A DNA stretch of 64,000 bases from Thalassobaculum litoreum DSM 18839 (GCF_900102465.1 NZ_FNBW01000010.1:1-64000), one strand, 5' to 3'. Shown: positions 52,766-62,027, counted from the stretch's first letter. Program-made: numbers and translations. The notes: generated by a model from the sequence alone, not told the origin.

Positions 52766-54408
52766 CGGCGGCGCAACAGGGCCCGCCGCGGGACACGCAG
52801 TCGACGCCGCCCCAGGCCGGCCGGTCGACCGTGACGGGGCGCCTGTTCCGCACCGCCTTCCTGCTCTACCTGGTGGCCGCGACGGTGATCACCGGGGCCC
52901 TGGTCGCGGAAACCTACTTCTCCGCCCGCGCCGACCTGGAGCGGGAACTGACCCTTCACCAGCGCACGCTGGAGCGCACCCTGGCCGGCCCGCTCTGGTC
53001 CCTGGACCTCGACGAGGTGGCCAAGATCGCGGTGGCTGCCGCCGATCTGCCCGAGATCGTCGGCATCCGCGTGCTCGACCACAACCAGGCGGGCGAGTTC
53101 ACGCGTGCCGGGGACCTGCCCGAGGGCAGTGCCGGGGTCGGCGAGGCACCCGGCGCGCAGGCCCTGCCGGGCCAGGGGCTCGCGGTGTCCTTCCCGGTCG
53201 ATTACAGCCATGCCGTCGGCAGCACGCGCGTCGGCTACGTGACGCTGTTCTCGAGCGAGCTGGTGATCCTGGAGCGGTTGCGCTGGCACATCGCCCTGCT
53301 GGTGATCGCCGCCCTGCTCAAGACCGCGATCCTGTGGTTCATCTTCGACCGGGTGAGTCGCTCGATCCTGGTGCGGCCGCTGTACAGTCTGGTGGAGGCG
53401 ACCCGCCGCACCGGCTTCGACAAGCTGGAACCGGTCGAATTCGACCCGGCGACGGCGAAGGCGGCGGCCGGTACCGAAATCGAGACCCTGCGCACCGCCT
53501 TCAACGACATGATCGGCCAGCTCCGCCGCAGCCGAGACGCGCTCTCCGTCCTGAACGCCGATCTGGAGACGCGGGTCGGCGAGCGCACCCGGGAACTGGA
53601 GACGCGAACCTCCGAGGCCTCGGCCGCCACCGCCCGGGTCGAGCAGTCGCGCCGTCAGGTCGCCGCCGCCCTGGAGGAGGCCGAGCGCGCCGCCCGGGCC
53701 AAGTCAGAGTTCCTGGCCCTGGTGAGCCACGAGCTGCGCACGCCGCTGAACTCGGTGCTCGGCTTCTCCGAGCTGATCCAGCGCCAGGTCGACACCCACC
53801 AGGACGACGTGAAACCGGCGCAGATCTCCAGCTACGCCGACGCGATCCACGAGAGCGGCACCCAGCTGCTCACCCTGGTGAACGACATCCTGGACCTGTC
53901 GCGCATCGAAGCGGGCCGGATGGAGGTGACGCCGGAATGGATCGACACCGCCGCCACCACCCGCACGGTGGTGGAGATGATGCGGGACCCGGCGACCAAG
54001 CAGCGCCTGTCCCTGGAATTCGGGCTGGGCGCCGACACGCCGATGCTGAAAGTCGACCCACGGCGCTACCGTCAGATGCTGATGAACCTGCTGTCCAACG
54101 CCCTGAAATACACCGAAGCGGGCGGGTCGATCCGGATCGACGGGCATCGGCGGCCCGACGGTTGGCTCGAGATCGTCGTCGCCGATACCGGCGTGGGGAT
54201 CCCGGCCTCCGACATTGCCATCGCCCTGGAGCCGTTCGGCCGCACCGGCGACCCCACCACCCGCCGTCTCGCCGGCGCGGGACTGGGCCTGCCTCTGGTC
54301 GCCCGGATGATGCAGCTCCATGGCGGCCGGCTGGCGATCGAGAGCGCGGTGAATGCCGGCACCCGGGTGATCCTGCGGTTCCCACCGAGCTCCGTGTCGA
54401 ACGAGTGA
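52762..54408 (+). CDS. Sensor histidine kinase
   Basis: A 548-aa membrane kinase starting at GTG. TM1 (about 32-50) and TM2 (about 175-193) bound a periplasmic sensor region of about 120 residues; HAMP and a coiled coil follow (about 195-300). The phospho-acceptor His is in LVSHELRTPLN (about 320-330); N-box LLSNALKYTEAG and G-box VADTGVGIP follow. No response regulator gene is next to it. Coupled translation with the SBP gene suggests a ligand-sensing pair. Confidence 0.92.
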   Translation: MTAAQQGPPRDTQSTPPQAGRSTVTGRLFRTAFLLYLVAATVITGALVAETYFSARADLERELTLHQRTLERTLAGPLWSLDLDEVAKIAVAAADLPEIVGIRVLDHNQAGEFTRAGDLPEGSAGVGEAPGAQALPGQGLAVSFPVDYSHAVGSTRVGYVTLFSSELVILERLRWHIALLVIAALLKTAILWFIFDRVSRSILVRPLYSLVEATRRTGFDKLEPVEFDPATAKAAAGTEIETLRTAFNDMIGQLRRSRDALSVLNADLETRVGERTRELETRTSEASAATARVEQSRRQVAAALEEAERAARAKSEFLALVSHELRTPLNSVLGFSELIQRQVDTHQDDVKPAQISSYADAIHESGTQLLTLVNDILDLSRIEAGRMEVTPEWIDTAATTRTVVEMMRDPATKQRLSLEFGLGADTPMLKVDPRRYRQMLMNLLSNALKYTEAGGSIRIDGHRRPDGWLEIVVADTGVGIPASDIAIALEPFGRTGDPTTRRLAGAGLGLPLVARMMQLHGGRLAIESAVNAGTRVILRFPPSSVSNE

Positions 54409-54476
54409 CGGACTTTTCTCTACATTCCAGTTAGTTCATCGGCTATCTTCACTGTGAACATAAACTGGAATCGACG

Positions 54477-56495
54477 ATGGCCCGATCCTCTTCCAGCGCG
54501 TCGAAGCCGACACGCAAGACCAGGACGCGATCCGGCGCCAAGGCGGCGGCCGGCAGCCGTGCCGAACCGGGTTTCGGCGCGCCGCGCAAGAGCAAGGCCG
54601 CGCCGAAGGCCGCTGCGGGCAAATCGGGCGCAAAGTCGGGCGCGCGGCGGCCGCGCGGGTCGGGCCGCGCCTCCACCCGTCGTGGCGGCGGTCGCCAGCG
54701 CTCGCCGCTGAGACGGCTGCTCCGTCCGCTGCTGAAATGGGGCTTCCTGGCCGCGTTCTGGGGCGCGGTCCTGGTGGCCGGCCTGCTGGTCTGGCACGCC
54801 TTCCAGCTGCCCGACATTCACGACCTCGACCGCTACACCCGGCCGGGCTCGGTGCGGATGACGGCGTCCGAAGGCGCGCTGTTCGCCTCCTACGGCCCGC
54901 TGCACGGCGAGCCGGTCACCGTCGCAGAGATGTCGCCGCACCTGCCCGCCGCCGTCATCGCCATCGAGGACCGGCGCTTCCCCTATCATTTCGGCGTCGA
55001 TCCGATCGGTCTGGCCCGGGCGATGGCGGTCAACATCTGGGCCGGCCGGGTGGTGCAGGGCGGCAGCACCCTGACCCAGCAGCTCGCCAAGAACGTCTTC
55101 CTGAGCCACGACCGCAGCCTGTCGCGCAAGATTCGGGAACTGCTGCTGGCCTTCTGGCTGGAGAGCGAGTTCACCAAGGACGAGATCCTGTCGATCTACC
55201 TGAACCGGGTGTATTTCGGCGCCGGCGCCTATGGGGTGGACGCCGCCGCCCGGAAGTACTTCTCCAAGAGCGCGCGCGACCTGTCCCTGGGCGAGGCGGC
55301 CCTGCTGGCCGGCATGCTGAAGGGCCCGTCGCGCTACAGCCCCGCCGCCGATCCCGCGCTGGCCAAGCAGCGTACCGCCGTGGTGCTCGGCGCCATGGCA
55401 GATATCGGCTACATCGATCCGGCGACCGCGCGCCAGATCGCCGCCAATCCCTACCAGCTGCGCGGTCCGGTCGGCCGCGGCGCCGGTCACCGCTATTTCT
55501 CCGACTGGATCTACGATCAGGTGCCCAGCTTCGTCGGCACCCGCTCCGACGACATGTCGGTGACCACCACCCTGGACCTGCGGCTGCAGACCCTGGCCGA
55601 ACAGGCCGTCGGCGCCGGTCTGGAGAAGGGCCGGGCGATGGGCGCCGGACAGGCCGCCCTGGTCGCCCTTGATCCCCGCACCGGGGCGGTGCGCGCCATG
55701 GTCGGCGGCGCCGATTTCCAGGCCAGCCAGTTCAACCGCGCCGTCCAGGCGCTGCGGCAGCCGGGCTCGCTGTTCAAGCCCGTGGTCTTCCTCGCCGCCC
55801 TGGAGGCGGGCTGGCGGCCCACCGACCTGATCAACGACACGCCGATCGCCATCGCCGGCTGGTCGCCGGGGAACTTCGACGGCAAGTACGACGGGGTGAT
55901 CACCCTGACAGAGGCGCTGGCGGAGAGCCGCAACGCCGCCACCATCCGCCTGCAGGAGGAGGTCGGACGGCGCAGTGTGCGCGACGTCGCCCGCCGGCTC
56001 GGCTTCTCCGAGGAGCTGACCCACGGCCCCAGCCTCGGTCTGGGCGTGGACGAGATGAGCCCGCTCGACGTGGCCGGCATCTACGCGACCTTCGCCAATG
56101 GCGGCCGGCCGGTCACGCCGCACGGGATCGAGGAGATCAAGGCGCGCGGCGGGGCGACCCTGTACCGGCTGTCGAGCTCGGGCCTGCCGACGCAGATCTC
56201 CGACCGGGCGGCGGCCACCCTGACCGATATGCTGATGGAGACGGTCGCCCGCGGCACCGGCCACAAGGCGGCGCTGGACCGCCCGGTCGCCGGCAAGACC
56301 GGCACCAGCCAGAACTACCGCGACGCCTGGTTCGCCGGCTACACGGCCGACCTCGTCACCGTCGTCTGGGTCGGCAACGACGACGGGACGGCGATGAAGA
56401 AGGTGACCGGCGGCGGGCTGCCGGCGGAGATCTTCCGCGATTTCATGGATGCGGCCCATGCCGGGCTGCCCCGACGGGCTCTGGCGGGCGGCTAG
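54477..56495 (+). CDS. mrcA: Class A penicillin-binding protein 1a (transglycosylase/transpeptidase)
   Basis: A 672-aa bifunctional enzyme that polymerises and cross-links peptidoglycan. A basic low-complexity N-terminal tail of about 75 residues precedes one membrane span (about 83-105). Glycosyltransferase motifs EDRRFPYHFGVD (about 163) and GGSTLTQQLAKN follow. The transpeptidase serine motif SLFK is at about 431, SRN at about 482 and KTGTS at about 606. It is convergent with bfd. Confidence 0.93.
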   Translation: MARSSSSASKPTRKTRTRSGAKAAAGSRAEPGFGAPRKSKAAPKAAAGKSGAKSGARRPRGSGRASTRRGGGRQRSPLRRLLRPLLKWGFLAAFWGAVLVAGLLVWHAFQLPDIHDLDRYTRPGSVRMTASEGALFASYGPLHGEPVTVAEMSPHLPAAVIAIEDRRFPYHFGVDPIGLARAMAVNIWAGRVVQGGSTLTQQLAKNVFLSHDRSLSRKIRELLLAFWLESEFTKDEILSIYLNRVYFGAGAYGVDAAARKYFSKSARDLSLGEAALLAGMLKGPSRYSPAADPALAKQRTAVVLGAMADIGYIDPATARQIAANPYQLRGPVGRGAGHRYFSDWIYDQVPSFVGTRSDDMSVTTTLDLRLQTLAEQAVGAGLEKGRAMGAGQAALVALDPRTGAVRAMVGGADFQASQFNRAVQALRQPGSLFKPVVFLAALEAGWRPTDLINDTPIAIAGWSPGNFDGKYDGVITLTEALAESRNAATIRLQEEVGRRSVRDVARRLGFSEELTHGPSLGLGVDEMSPLDVAGIYATFANGGRPVTPHGIEEIKARGGATLYRLSSSGLPTQISDRAAATLTDMLMETVARGTGHKAALDRPVAGKTGTSQNYRDAWFAGYTADLVTVVWVGNDDGTAMKKVTGGGLPAEIFRDFMDAAHAGLPRRALAGG

Positions 56496-56503
56496 ACGCG
56501 CCC

Positions 56504-56746
56504 TCAGGCGGCGTTGAAGGCCGGAAGCGGGTCGGCGGGCAGGCCCGGAAGCGATCCGGTCCCCTGGGCGCCGGTCATATGCTGCGGGCAGCGCTCATCC
56601 AGCATCTCGCGGATGGTGCACTTGCACTTGCCGCATTGGGGAACCGCCCCGCAGGCCTTGTAGACCTGCCCGACCGTCGCAGCGCCGTCATCGATGGCCT
56701 GAGTCACGGTCCGGGTGTTCAGAGCGTTGCAGATGCACACGTACAT
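56504..56746 (-). CDS. bfd: Bacterioferritin-associated ferredoxin
   Basis: An 80-aa [2Fe-2S] protein. C4, C6, C38 and C41 form the CxC-x31-CxxC cluster site of Bfd, which passes electrons to bacterioferritin to release stored iron. A Fur-like box lies 37 nt upstream. No bfr gene is adjacent. The tail beyond residue 55 is variable. Confidence 0.92.
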   Translation of the reverse strand: MYVCICNALNTRTVTQAIDDGAATVGQVYKACGAVPQCGKCKCTIREMLDERCPQHMTGAQGTGSLPGLPADPLPAFNAA

Positions 56747-56782
56747 GAGCGTTCCCTCGATTTTGAGGTAAGCTGTCGCTCT

Positions 56783-56803
56783 TGCGAGTGATTGTCAATA
56801 GCG
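56783..56803 (-). promoter_or_regulatory. Fur-like iron box upstream of bfd
   Basis: Read on the plus strand, TGCGAGTGATTGTCAATAGC resembles the alphaproteobacterial iron-box pattern TGCAAATGATTATCATTTGC (15 of 21 by my own alignment). Its position, 37 nt before the bfd start, fits repression by Fur or a related regulator under iron-replete conditions. Confidence 0.55.
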
Positions 56804-56829
56804 TCAAATCGCTTTTGCAGAACACCGAC

Positions 56830-57504
56830 TTACGGATCGCCGGGAACGCCGTAGCTCGGAGCCTTGGAAGGGTCGAGCGCGCGGGTGACGTAGCTGTCCA
56901 TGTCCGGCTTCCACAGCTCCCATAGGGCCGTCAGGTCCGCGATCGGCGTGTCCGAATAGTCGACCCGCAGGTCCGCCACCGGCCAGGAGACCTCGGCCTG
57001 GATCAGCAGCCCGGCGGAATGCACCGGCCCCGCCTCGCCGCCGGCCGCCAGCCCGGCCTGCAGCGACCGGATCAGCCGCTTGCCGAAAGAGCGCCCGGAC
57101 CGGGACTCGAAGGCGTCCACCATGGCGGCGACCACGCCTTCGCCGGCCAGCATGTTCCCGGCGGCCACGCAGCCGCGGCCCTCGGCGGAGGCGTAGGTGC
57201 CGAGGGTGTTCGCGCCGCTATAGGCCGCCGTGCCGCCCTGGCTGTCGATCAGGGCGATCTGCCGATAGGCGATGTGCTCGGTGCTCTCGACGATGCGCTC
57301 GAGCACCGTGCGGGCCGGCAGGCCGGTCTCCAGCAGGTCGAGGCCGCGCGGGCCGATCCGCGGGTCGGTGATGTTCTGGGTCGCCACCGCCCCGACTCCG
57401 GCCCGAGCGAAGGCGCAGCGGGCCGCCACGGCGGTCGAGGAGGAACTGACCACCATGCCGAAGGCGCCGGTGATCTCGCAGCGGGCGGTCAGGGAAAATG
57501 TCAC
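56830..57504 (-). CDS. DUF1028 protein (Ntn-hydrolase-like)
   Basis: A 224-aa DUF1028 protein starting at GTG 57504 (GGAG 8 nt upstream). TFSLTARCEITGAFGMVVSS is the conserved N-terminus, and GCVAAGNMLAGEGVVAAM the central motif. The family resembles Ntn hydrolases; peptidase or amidase activity is suggested but unproven. It is divergent from the PanE-like gene. Confidence 0.85.
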   Translation of the reverse strand: MTFSLTARCEITGAFGMVVSSSSTAVAARCAFARAGVGAVATQNITDPRIGPRGLDLLETGLPARTVLERIVESTEHIAYRQIALIDSQGGTAAYSGANTLGTYASAEGRGCVAAGNMLAGEGVVAAMVDAFESRSGRSFGKRLIRSLQAGLAAGGEAGPVHSAGLLIQAEVSWPVADLRVDYSDTPIADLTALWELWKPDMDSYVTRALDPSKAPSYGVPGDP

Positions 57505-57588
57505 GGGCTCACTCCGTGGGGTCACAGGCACAGGGTTCGACGCTATACCGGCTTCCTGGCCTGAACAATCCATCTGGAGATCGGACGC

Positions 57589-58560
57589 ATGCGGATCGGC
57601 ATCATCGGAGCGGGAGCCGTCGGCGGCTTCATGGCCGGGCATCTGGCCCGGGCCGGAACGGACGTGGCGGTTCTGGCGCGCGGCCCGCATCTGGCGGCGA
57701 TGCGCGAAAAGGGCATCAGGGTGGAGACCCGGGGCGAAACCTGGACCTCCCGGGTGACCGCCAGCGACAGGGCCGCGGATCTGGGCACGGTCGACGTCAT
57801 CGTCGTGACCGCCAAGGGCCCCGCCCTGCCGGCCATCGCCGAGGCGATCCAGCCGATGCTCGGCGCCGACACGCCGGTGGTCTGCGCCATGAACGGCATT
57901 CCCTGGTGGTACGAGTACAAGCGCGACGGCGGCAGCGGCGGGCCGATCGAGCGGCTCGACCCGGGTGCCACGATCTGGAACGGCATCGGCCCGCAGCGCG
58001 CCATCGGCTGCATGATCGACTGCCCGGCCACCGTGGTGGAGCCGGGATCGGTGCGTCATGTCGGTCCGCGGCCGGGCATCTTCACCCTCGGCGAGCCGGA
58101 CAATTCGGAGAGCGCCCGGGTCACGGCGATCGCCAAGGTTATCGAGGACGCGGACATGGGCGCGCCGGTGACGACGGCGATCCGGCGGGCGATCTGGGCC
58201 AAGCTGCTGATCAACGCCTCGCGCTCGCCGCTGGGCGTGCTGACCGGCTCGACCGAGCGCGGTCTGGCGGAGAACCCGGAGACCCTGGCGGTCACGCTCG
58301 CCATCATGCGCGAGGCCCAGGCGGTCGCCGCCTCCCACGGCATCGAGGTCAGCATCGACGAGGCCGGCCAGTCGGATCCGTCCAAGCGCTCGCTGCACCG
58401 CTCCTCGATGCTGCAGGACTGGGACCTGGGCCGGCCGATGGAGATCGACGGGATCGTGCGGATCATCCAGGACTACGGCCGCGCCGCCGGCATCGCCACC
58501 CCGGTGCTGGACACGGTGTCGGCCATGCTCGGGGAGAAGGCGCGGGCGGCGGGGATCTAG
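57589..58560 (+). CDS. Ketopantoate reductase-family protein (PanE-like)
   Basis: A 323-aa ApbA/PanE-fold reductase. GAGAVGGFMAGHL (about 7-19) binds NADP, and VVTAKGPALP and WAKLLINASRSPLGVL contain the conserved active-site residues. PanE makes pantoate for CoA synthesis; paralogues in this family act on other 2-keto acids, so exact activity is uncertain. Confidence 0.85.
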   Translation: MRIGIIGAGAVGGFMAGHLARAGTDVAVLARGPHLAAMREKGIRVETRGETWTSRVTASDRAADLGTVDVIVVTAKGPALPAIAEAIQPMLGADTPVVCAMNGIPWWYEYKRDGGSGGPIERLDPGATIWNGIGPQRAIGCMIDCPATVVEPGSVRHVGPRPGIFTLGEPDNSESARVTAIAKVIEDADMGAPVTTAIRRAIWAKLLINASRSPLGVLTGSTERGLAENPETLAVTLAIMREAQAVAASHGIEVSIDEAGQSDPSKRSLHRSSMLQDWDLGRPMEIDGIVRIIQDYGRAAGIATPVLDTVSAMLGEKARAAGI

Positions 58561-58620
58561 AGCAGATCGTGCGGTAACGGGATCACTTCGTGATTGCGTC
58601 AGCGTGCGTGAATCTGCTCT
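58559..58620. repeat. Palindromic element with AGAGCAGAT / ATCTGCTCT ends
   Basis: Perfect 9-bp terminal inverted repeats (58559-58567 and 58612-58620) with a nested ATCAC-TTC-GTGAT hairpin. It begins inside the PanE-like stop codon and is followed by a T-rich stretch, so it may double as a transcription terminator. Confidence 0.55.
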
Positions 58621-58703
58621 ATCTCATTGTTTTAGAGACAAATTTTTTAGGCAGCTTAGGTTCAGCGCCCCTTCCCTTTCCGAACACTCCCCTTTTTCTC
58701 ACA

Positions 58704-58726
58704 CCCCGGACTCAATCCGGGGAGTG
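58704..58726. repeat. Copy of dispersed palindromic element (CCGGGGAGTG type)
   Basis: CCCCGGACTCAATCCGGGG plus AGTG. Shares the core of the elements at 17758 and 62719. Confidence 0.55.
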
Positions 58727-58755
58727 TTCTGTAAGGGCGGGAGGCGCGAACCCAC

Positions 58756-58935
58756 TCAGCGCTTCTGCCGCGCCACCAGGGCCGCGCCGATCCCGAGCCC
58801 AAGCGCGGTGCCGAGCGCACCGCCCAGGGGGATGCCGAAGGCCAGCGTTCCGGTCAGACTCCCCACCACCACGCCGGCCGCCGTCCCGAGCACGATCCCG
58901 GCGATCAGACAGACGAACAGCACCGGCCGGTTCAT
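58756..58935 (-). CDS. 59-aa glycine-rich membrane protein
   Basis: Starts MNRPVLFVCLIAGIVLGTAA and has two hydrophobic halves rich in Gly-x3-Gly spacing (GVVVGSLTGTLAFG, GGALGTALGLGIG), ending in basic RQKR. It resembles a glycine-zipper or small-protein membrane hairpin. GGAG lies 10 nt upstream of the ATG. It is 49 nt downstream of the aminotransferase gene on the same strand. Unknown function. Confidence 0.6.
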   Translation of the reverse strand: MNRPVLFVCLIAGIVLGTAAGVVVGSLTGTLAFGIPLGGALGTALGLGIGAALVARQKR

Positions 58936-58984
58936 CAGCCCAAAACTCCGCTCAGCCCCGAACCCAAATCACCCAAGACCCCGA

Positions 58985-60223
58985 TCAGAACGTGGTCGGG
59001 CCGTTGGCCTTCTTGTAGGCCGTCACGTGCTCGATGGCCGCGGTGACGCCGCCCGGCTTGTAGGGCACGTCGAGATAGTCGAGCGTCGACTCCACCGACG
59101 CCAGGGCGGCGTAGAGCATCGGCGCGTTCATGTCGCCCATATGGCCGATGCGGAACGCCTTGCCGCCGAGATCGCCGAGACCACCGCCGATGCCGACCAT
59201 CATCTCGTCGCGGCAGACCTCGCGGATCCGGTTCGCGTCGACGCCGTCCGCCGTGCGGATCGCGGTCACGCCGACCGAGCGCTGCTCGGGCACCAGGGCG
59301 TTCAGCTCCAGCGCGCCGGCCGTGCCCCAGACCTCCACCGCCTTGTGGGTCGCCTGGGACAGCACCCGGTGCCGCTCGAAGCAGCGCTCCAGCCCTTCCT
59401 CGAACAGGGTGCGCAGCCCCTCGCGCAGGCCGAAGATCTGCAGCTGCGGGGAGGTGCCGCAGAAGGTGCGGTAGCCGGCGCCGGACATGCGCGGCGTCCA
59501 ATCCCAGTAGCGGCGCGGGTTGGCGTTCGCCTTGTGCACGGCGATCGCCTTCTCGTTGGCGGCGCAGAAGCCCAGGCCCGGCGGCATCATCAGACCCTTC
59601 TGCGAGGCGGCGATGGCGACGTCCGCGCCCCACTCGTCCATGCGGAAATCGGTGGTGCCCAGAGAGGCGATGGTGTCCACCATCAGCAGGGCGTCGTGGC
59701 CGCTCTCGTTCATCGCCTTGCGCACCGCCGGCACGTCGCTGGTGATCGAGGTGGCGGTGTCCGTGTGGACCACGAGCACGGCCTTGATCCGACCCTCCTT
59801 GTCCTCCGACAGCGCCTGGCCCACGGCGGCCGGATCCATCGCCTCGCGCCAGCTGCCCGGCACGGTCTGGATCACGATGCCCAGCGCCTCGGCCATGTCG
59901 GTCCAGCTTCCGGAGAAGTGGCCGGTCTCCGGCACCAGGGCGACGTCGCCCGGCTTCAGGGTGTTGACCAGGGCGGCTTCCCAGGCCCCGTGCCCGTTGG
60001 CGATGTAGGTGAAGATCTCGCCCTCGGTCTTGAAGACCTTGCGCAGCCCCTCGAAGGATTCGACGGCGGCGTCGACGAACTCCGGATCGTTCAGGTCCAT
60101 GGTGTCGCGGTGCATGGCGTTCTGCACGCGCTGCGGCACGTTGGTCGGGCCCGGCGTGTTCAGGAACTTGCGGCCGCGCTTGATGAGGACATTGGGACGG
60201 TTGGACACGGAATCGGGGGCCAT
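58985..60223 (-). CDS. Class V-type aminotransferase (alanine-/serine-glyoxylate type)
   Basis: A 412-aa PLP-dependent fold-type I enzyme. The Schiff-base Lys is in AASQKGLMMPPGLGF (about 205), and FLNTPGPTNVPQRV near the N-terminus is typical of alanine-glyoxylate and serine-glyoxylate aminotransferases. The start ATG 60223 has AGGAG upstream. Glyoxylate is produced by isocitrate lyase, encoded elsewhere in the window, so transamination of glyoxylate to glycine is plausible. Confidence 0.85.
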   Translation of the reverse strand: MAPDSVSNRPNVLIKRGRKFLNTPGPTNVPQRVQNAMHRDTMDLNDPEFVDAAVESFEGLRKVFKTEGEIFTYIANGHGAWEAALVNTLKPGDVALVPETGHFSGSWTDMAEALGIVIQTVPGSWREAMDPAAVGQALSEDKEGRIKAVLVVHTDTATSITSDVPAVRKAMNESGHDALLMVDTIASLGTTDFRMDEWGADVAIAASQKGLMMPPGLGFCAANEKAIAVHKANANPRRYWDWTPRMSGAGYRTFCGTSPQLQIFGLREGLRTLFEEGLERCFERHRVLSQATHKAVEVWGTAGALELNALVPEQRSVGVTAIRTADGVDANRIREVCRDEMMVGIGGGLGDLGGKAFRIGHMGDMNAPMLYAALASVESTLDYLDVPYKPGGVTAAIEHVTAYKKANGPTTF

Positions 60224-60319
60224 GCGGGGGGCTCCTGGCAGCGATCTGCGCTTGGGACGTAGGATCAAGGGAACTCGGTGGCGCGGAAGATAGTGCAAAC
60301 TCGTGGCGTGCTCACGACT

Positions 60320-61444
60320 TTATTGCGGCTTTCCCGACAGAGTCTGCCCCGCCGGAATCTGCTGCGTGATGCAGTGGATATTGCCGCCGCCGAGCAGGAT
60401 CTCGCGGGCCGGTATCCCGACCACCTCGCGGTCCGGCAGCGCGTCGGCGATGATCCGGCAGGCATCGTCGTCGGTGCGCGGGTCGAGCAGCGGCACCAGC
60501 ACCCGCCCCTCCACCAGGTAGAAATTGGCGTAGGAGCCGGCCAGCCGGTCGCCGGCCTCGCGCGGCTTGCCGCCGGGTGCGGCCACCACGCCGCCGGCCT
60601 CTCGGTCGCTCATGTGCAGCGGACCGGGCATGGGCAGCTTGAGGATGCGGAACGGCTGATCGTACAGGTCATGAACCCGCTCCAGCACGGCCAGCGCCTC
60701 GGCGGAGCGCACATGCTGCGGGTCCCACGGATCGTCGGTCCAGGTCAGCAGGATCAGGTTCGGCCCGGCCACATGCAGCAGGTTGTCCACGTGGCCGGTG
60801 GTCTCGTCGGCGAACACCCCGCGCGGCAGCCACACGACCTGCTCAGCGCCGGTATAGGCCTTCAGCATCTCCTCGCAGGTCTGGCGGCCGAGCCCGGCAT
60901 TGCGGCCGGTGCTGAGCACGCATTCCTCGGTGACGAAGACCGTGCCCTTGCCGTCGGTATGGAGGCCTCCGCCCTCCTGGATCAGCGGCGCGCGGTAGCG
61001 CTCCATCCCTTCCAGCGCGGCGACCTTCGCCGCCACCGCATCGTCGGCCCGCCAGTCCGGATAGAGCCCATGCACGTCGCCGCCCCAGGCGTTGAAGGTC
61101 CAGTCGACCGCCCGCCGGTCGCCGGCGGCGTCGACCACGACCGTCGGGCCGACATCGCGCATCCAGGCGTCGTCGCTCTCCATCTCCACCAGGGTGACCC
61201 CGGCCGGCAGGGCGGCGCGCGCCCGCGCCCTTCGTGCCGCGGAGACCGCGACGGTCAGCGGCTCCGCGGCGACGATCGCCTCGGCGACGGCGGTGAAGGC
61301 CTGCTCGGCCGGCGCGGCGTCGTCGCGCCATGTATCGCCGCGCTCCGGCCACAGCATCCAGGTCCCGGCATGGGCCTCGAATTCCCCCGGCATGCGGTAC
61401 CCGTCGGCCGCCGGCGTGCCCGGCAGCGGCGTCAGCTCCCCCAT
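60320..61444 (-). CDS. aguA: Agmatine deiminase
   Basis: A 374-aa amidinotransferase-fold enzyme that converts agmatine to N-carbamoylputrescine and ammonia. The active-site Cys is C358 in GGGNIHCITQQ; ESDDAWMRDVGPT and HVDNLLHVAGP hold the other substrate contacts. It overlaps the receiver-domain gene by 13 nt. AguB, the next enzyme, is not next to it. Confidence 0.92.
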   Translation of the reverse strand: MGELTPLPGTPAADGYRMPGEFEAHAGTWMLWPERGDTWRDDAAPAEQAFTAVAEAIVAAEPLTVAVSAARRARARAALPAGVTLVEMESDDAWMRDVGPTVVVDAAGDRRAVDWTFNAWGGDVHGLYPDWRADDAVAAKVAALEGMERYRAPLIQEGGGLHTDGKGTVFVTEECVLSTGRNAGLGRQTCEEMLKAYTGAEQVVWLPRGVFADETTGHVDNLLHVAGPNLILLTWTDDPWDPQHVRSAEALAVLERVHDLYDQPFRILKLPMPGPLHMSDREAGGVVAAPGGKPREAGDRLAGSYANFYLVEGRVLVPLLDPRTDDDACRIIADALPDREVVGIPAREILLGGGNIHCITQQIPAGQTLSGKPQ

Positions 61445-61920
61445 GTGACGCGGTCCGTGAAGCGTTTCATCATCAGCGAATTCACCCGGTTCTGCAGGCG
61501 CTTTGCGGGCACCGGCTTGGTCAGGAGGAGATCGACCTCCAGACGCTTTGACTCCTGCACGGCGAAATCATTCACCGCGCCGGCCAACAAAATCACCGGG
61601 ATGTCGTCGGGCAGGGTGGTGGAATCCTCGCGGATCCGCTGCAGCAGTTCGAACCCGTCGGCCCCGTCCGGCCCCTCGAGCCGGGCGTCCAGGATCAGCA
61701 GGTCGGGGGTGATCTCCTCCGCCGCGTAGAGGGCAGTGGCCGCGTTGTGGGCGTCCAGCGGCGGCGGGAAGCCGAGATCGACCAGGGCGCGGCACAGCAG
61801 GGCGCGGTTGTCGTCGTCCGGCTCCACCACCAGGGCGAGCAAACCCTCGTAGTCGAAGCTGGCGAGAACCCCTTCCATGACCCGTGTCAGGCGACGCGTC
61901 TGGGTCAGTTCCGTTGGCAT
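61432..61920 (-). CDS. Single-domain response regulator with a missing switch residue
   Basis: A 162-aa receiver domain with no output domain. The acidic pocket is D35-D37 and the phospho-acceptor D78 (LILDAR), with the conserved Lys at K135. At the usual Thr/Ser switch position the residue is A113 (ILLAGA). Phospho-signalling may therefore be altered. An N-terminal ~25-residue tail is present. It overlaps aguA by 13 nt. Confidence 0.82.
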   Translation of the reverse strand: MPTELTQTRRLTRVMEGVLASFDYEGLLALVVEPDDDNRALLCRALVDLGFPPPLDAHNAATALYAAEEITPDLLILDARLEGPDGADGFELLQRIREDSTTLPDDIPVILLAGAVNDFAVQESKRLEVDLLLTKPVPAKRLQNRVNSLMMKRFTDRVTWGS

Positions 61921-62027
61921 ATGCCCATGGCCCCACGTTTTCAGGTCTGCTAGCGTCCCGGCCAGCAAACCGAGTCTAGCCGAGTCGCCGGCTCCCGCGA
62001 AGCCGGCGCGAACCCGGAGTTCCTACC

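Noticed and set aside
54420-56459. 679-aa minus-strand ORF opposite PBP1a
   Set aside because: Shadow; PBP1a motifs are on the plus strand.
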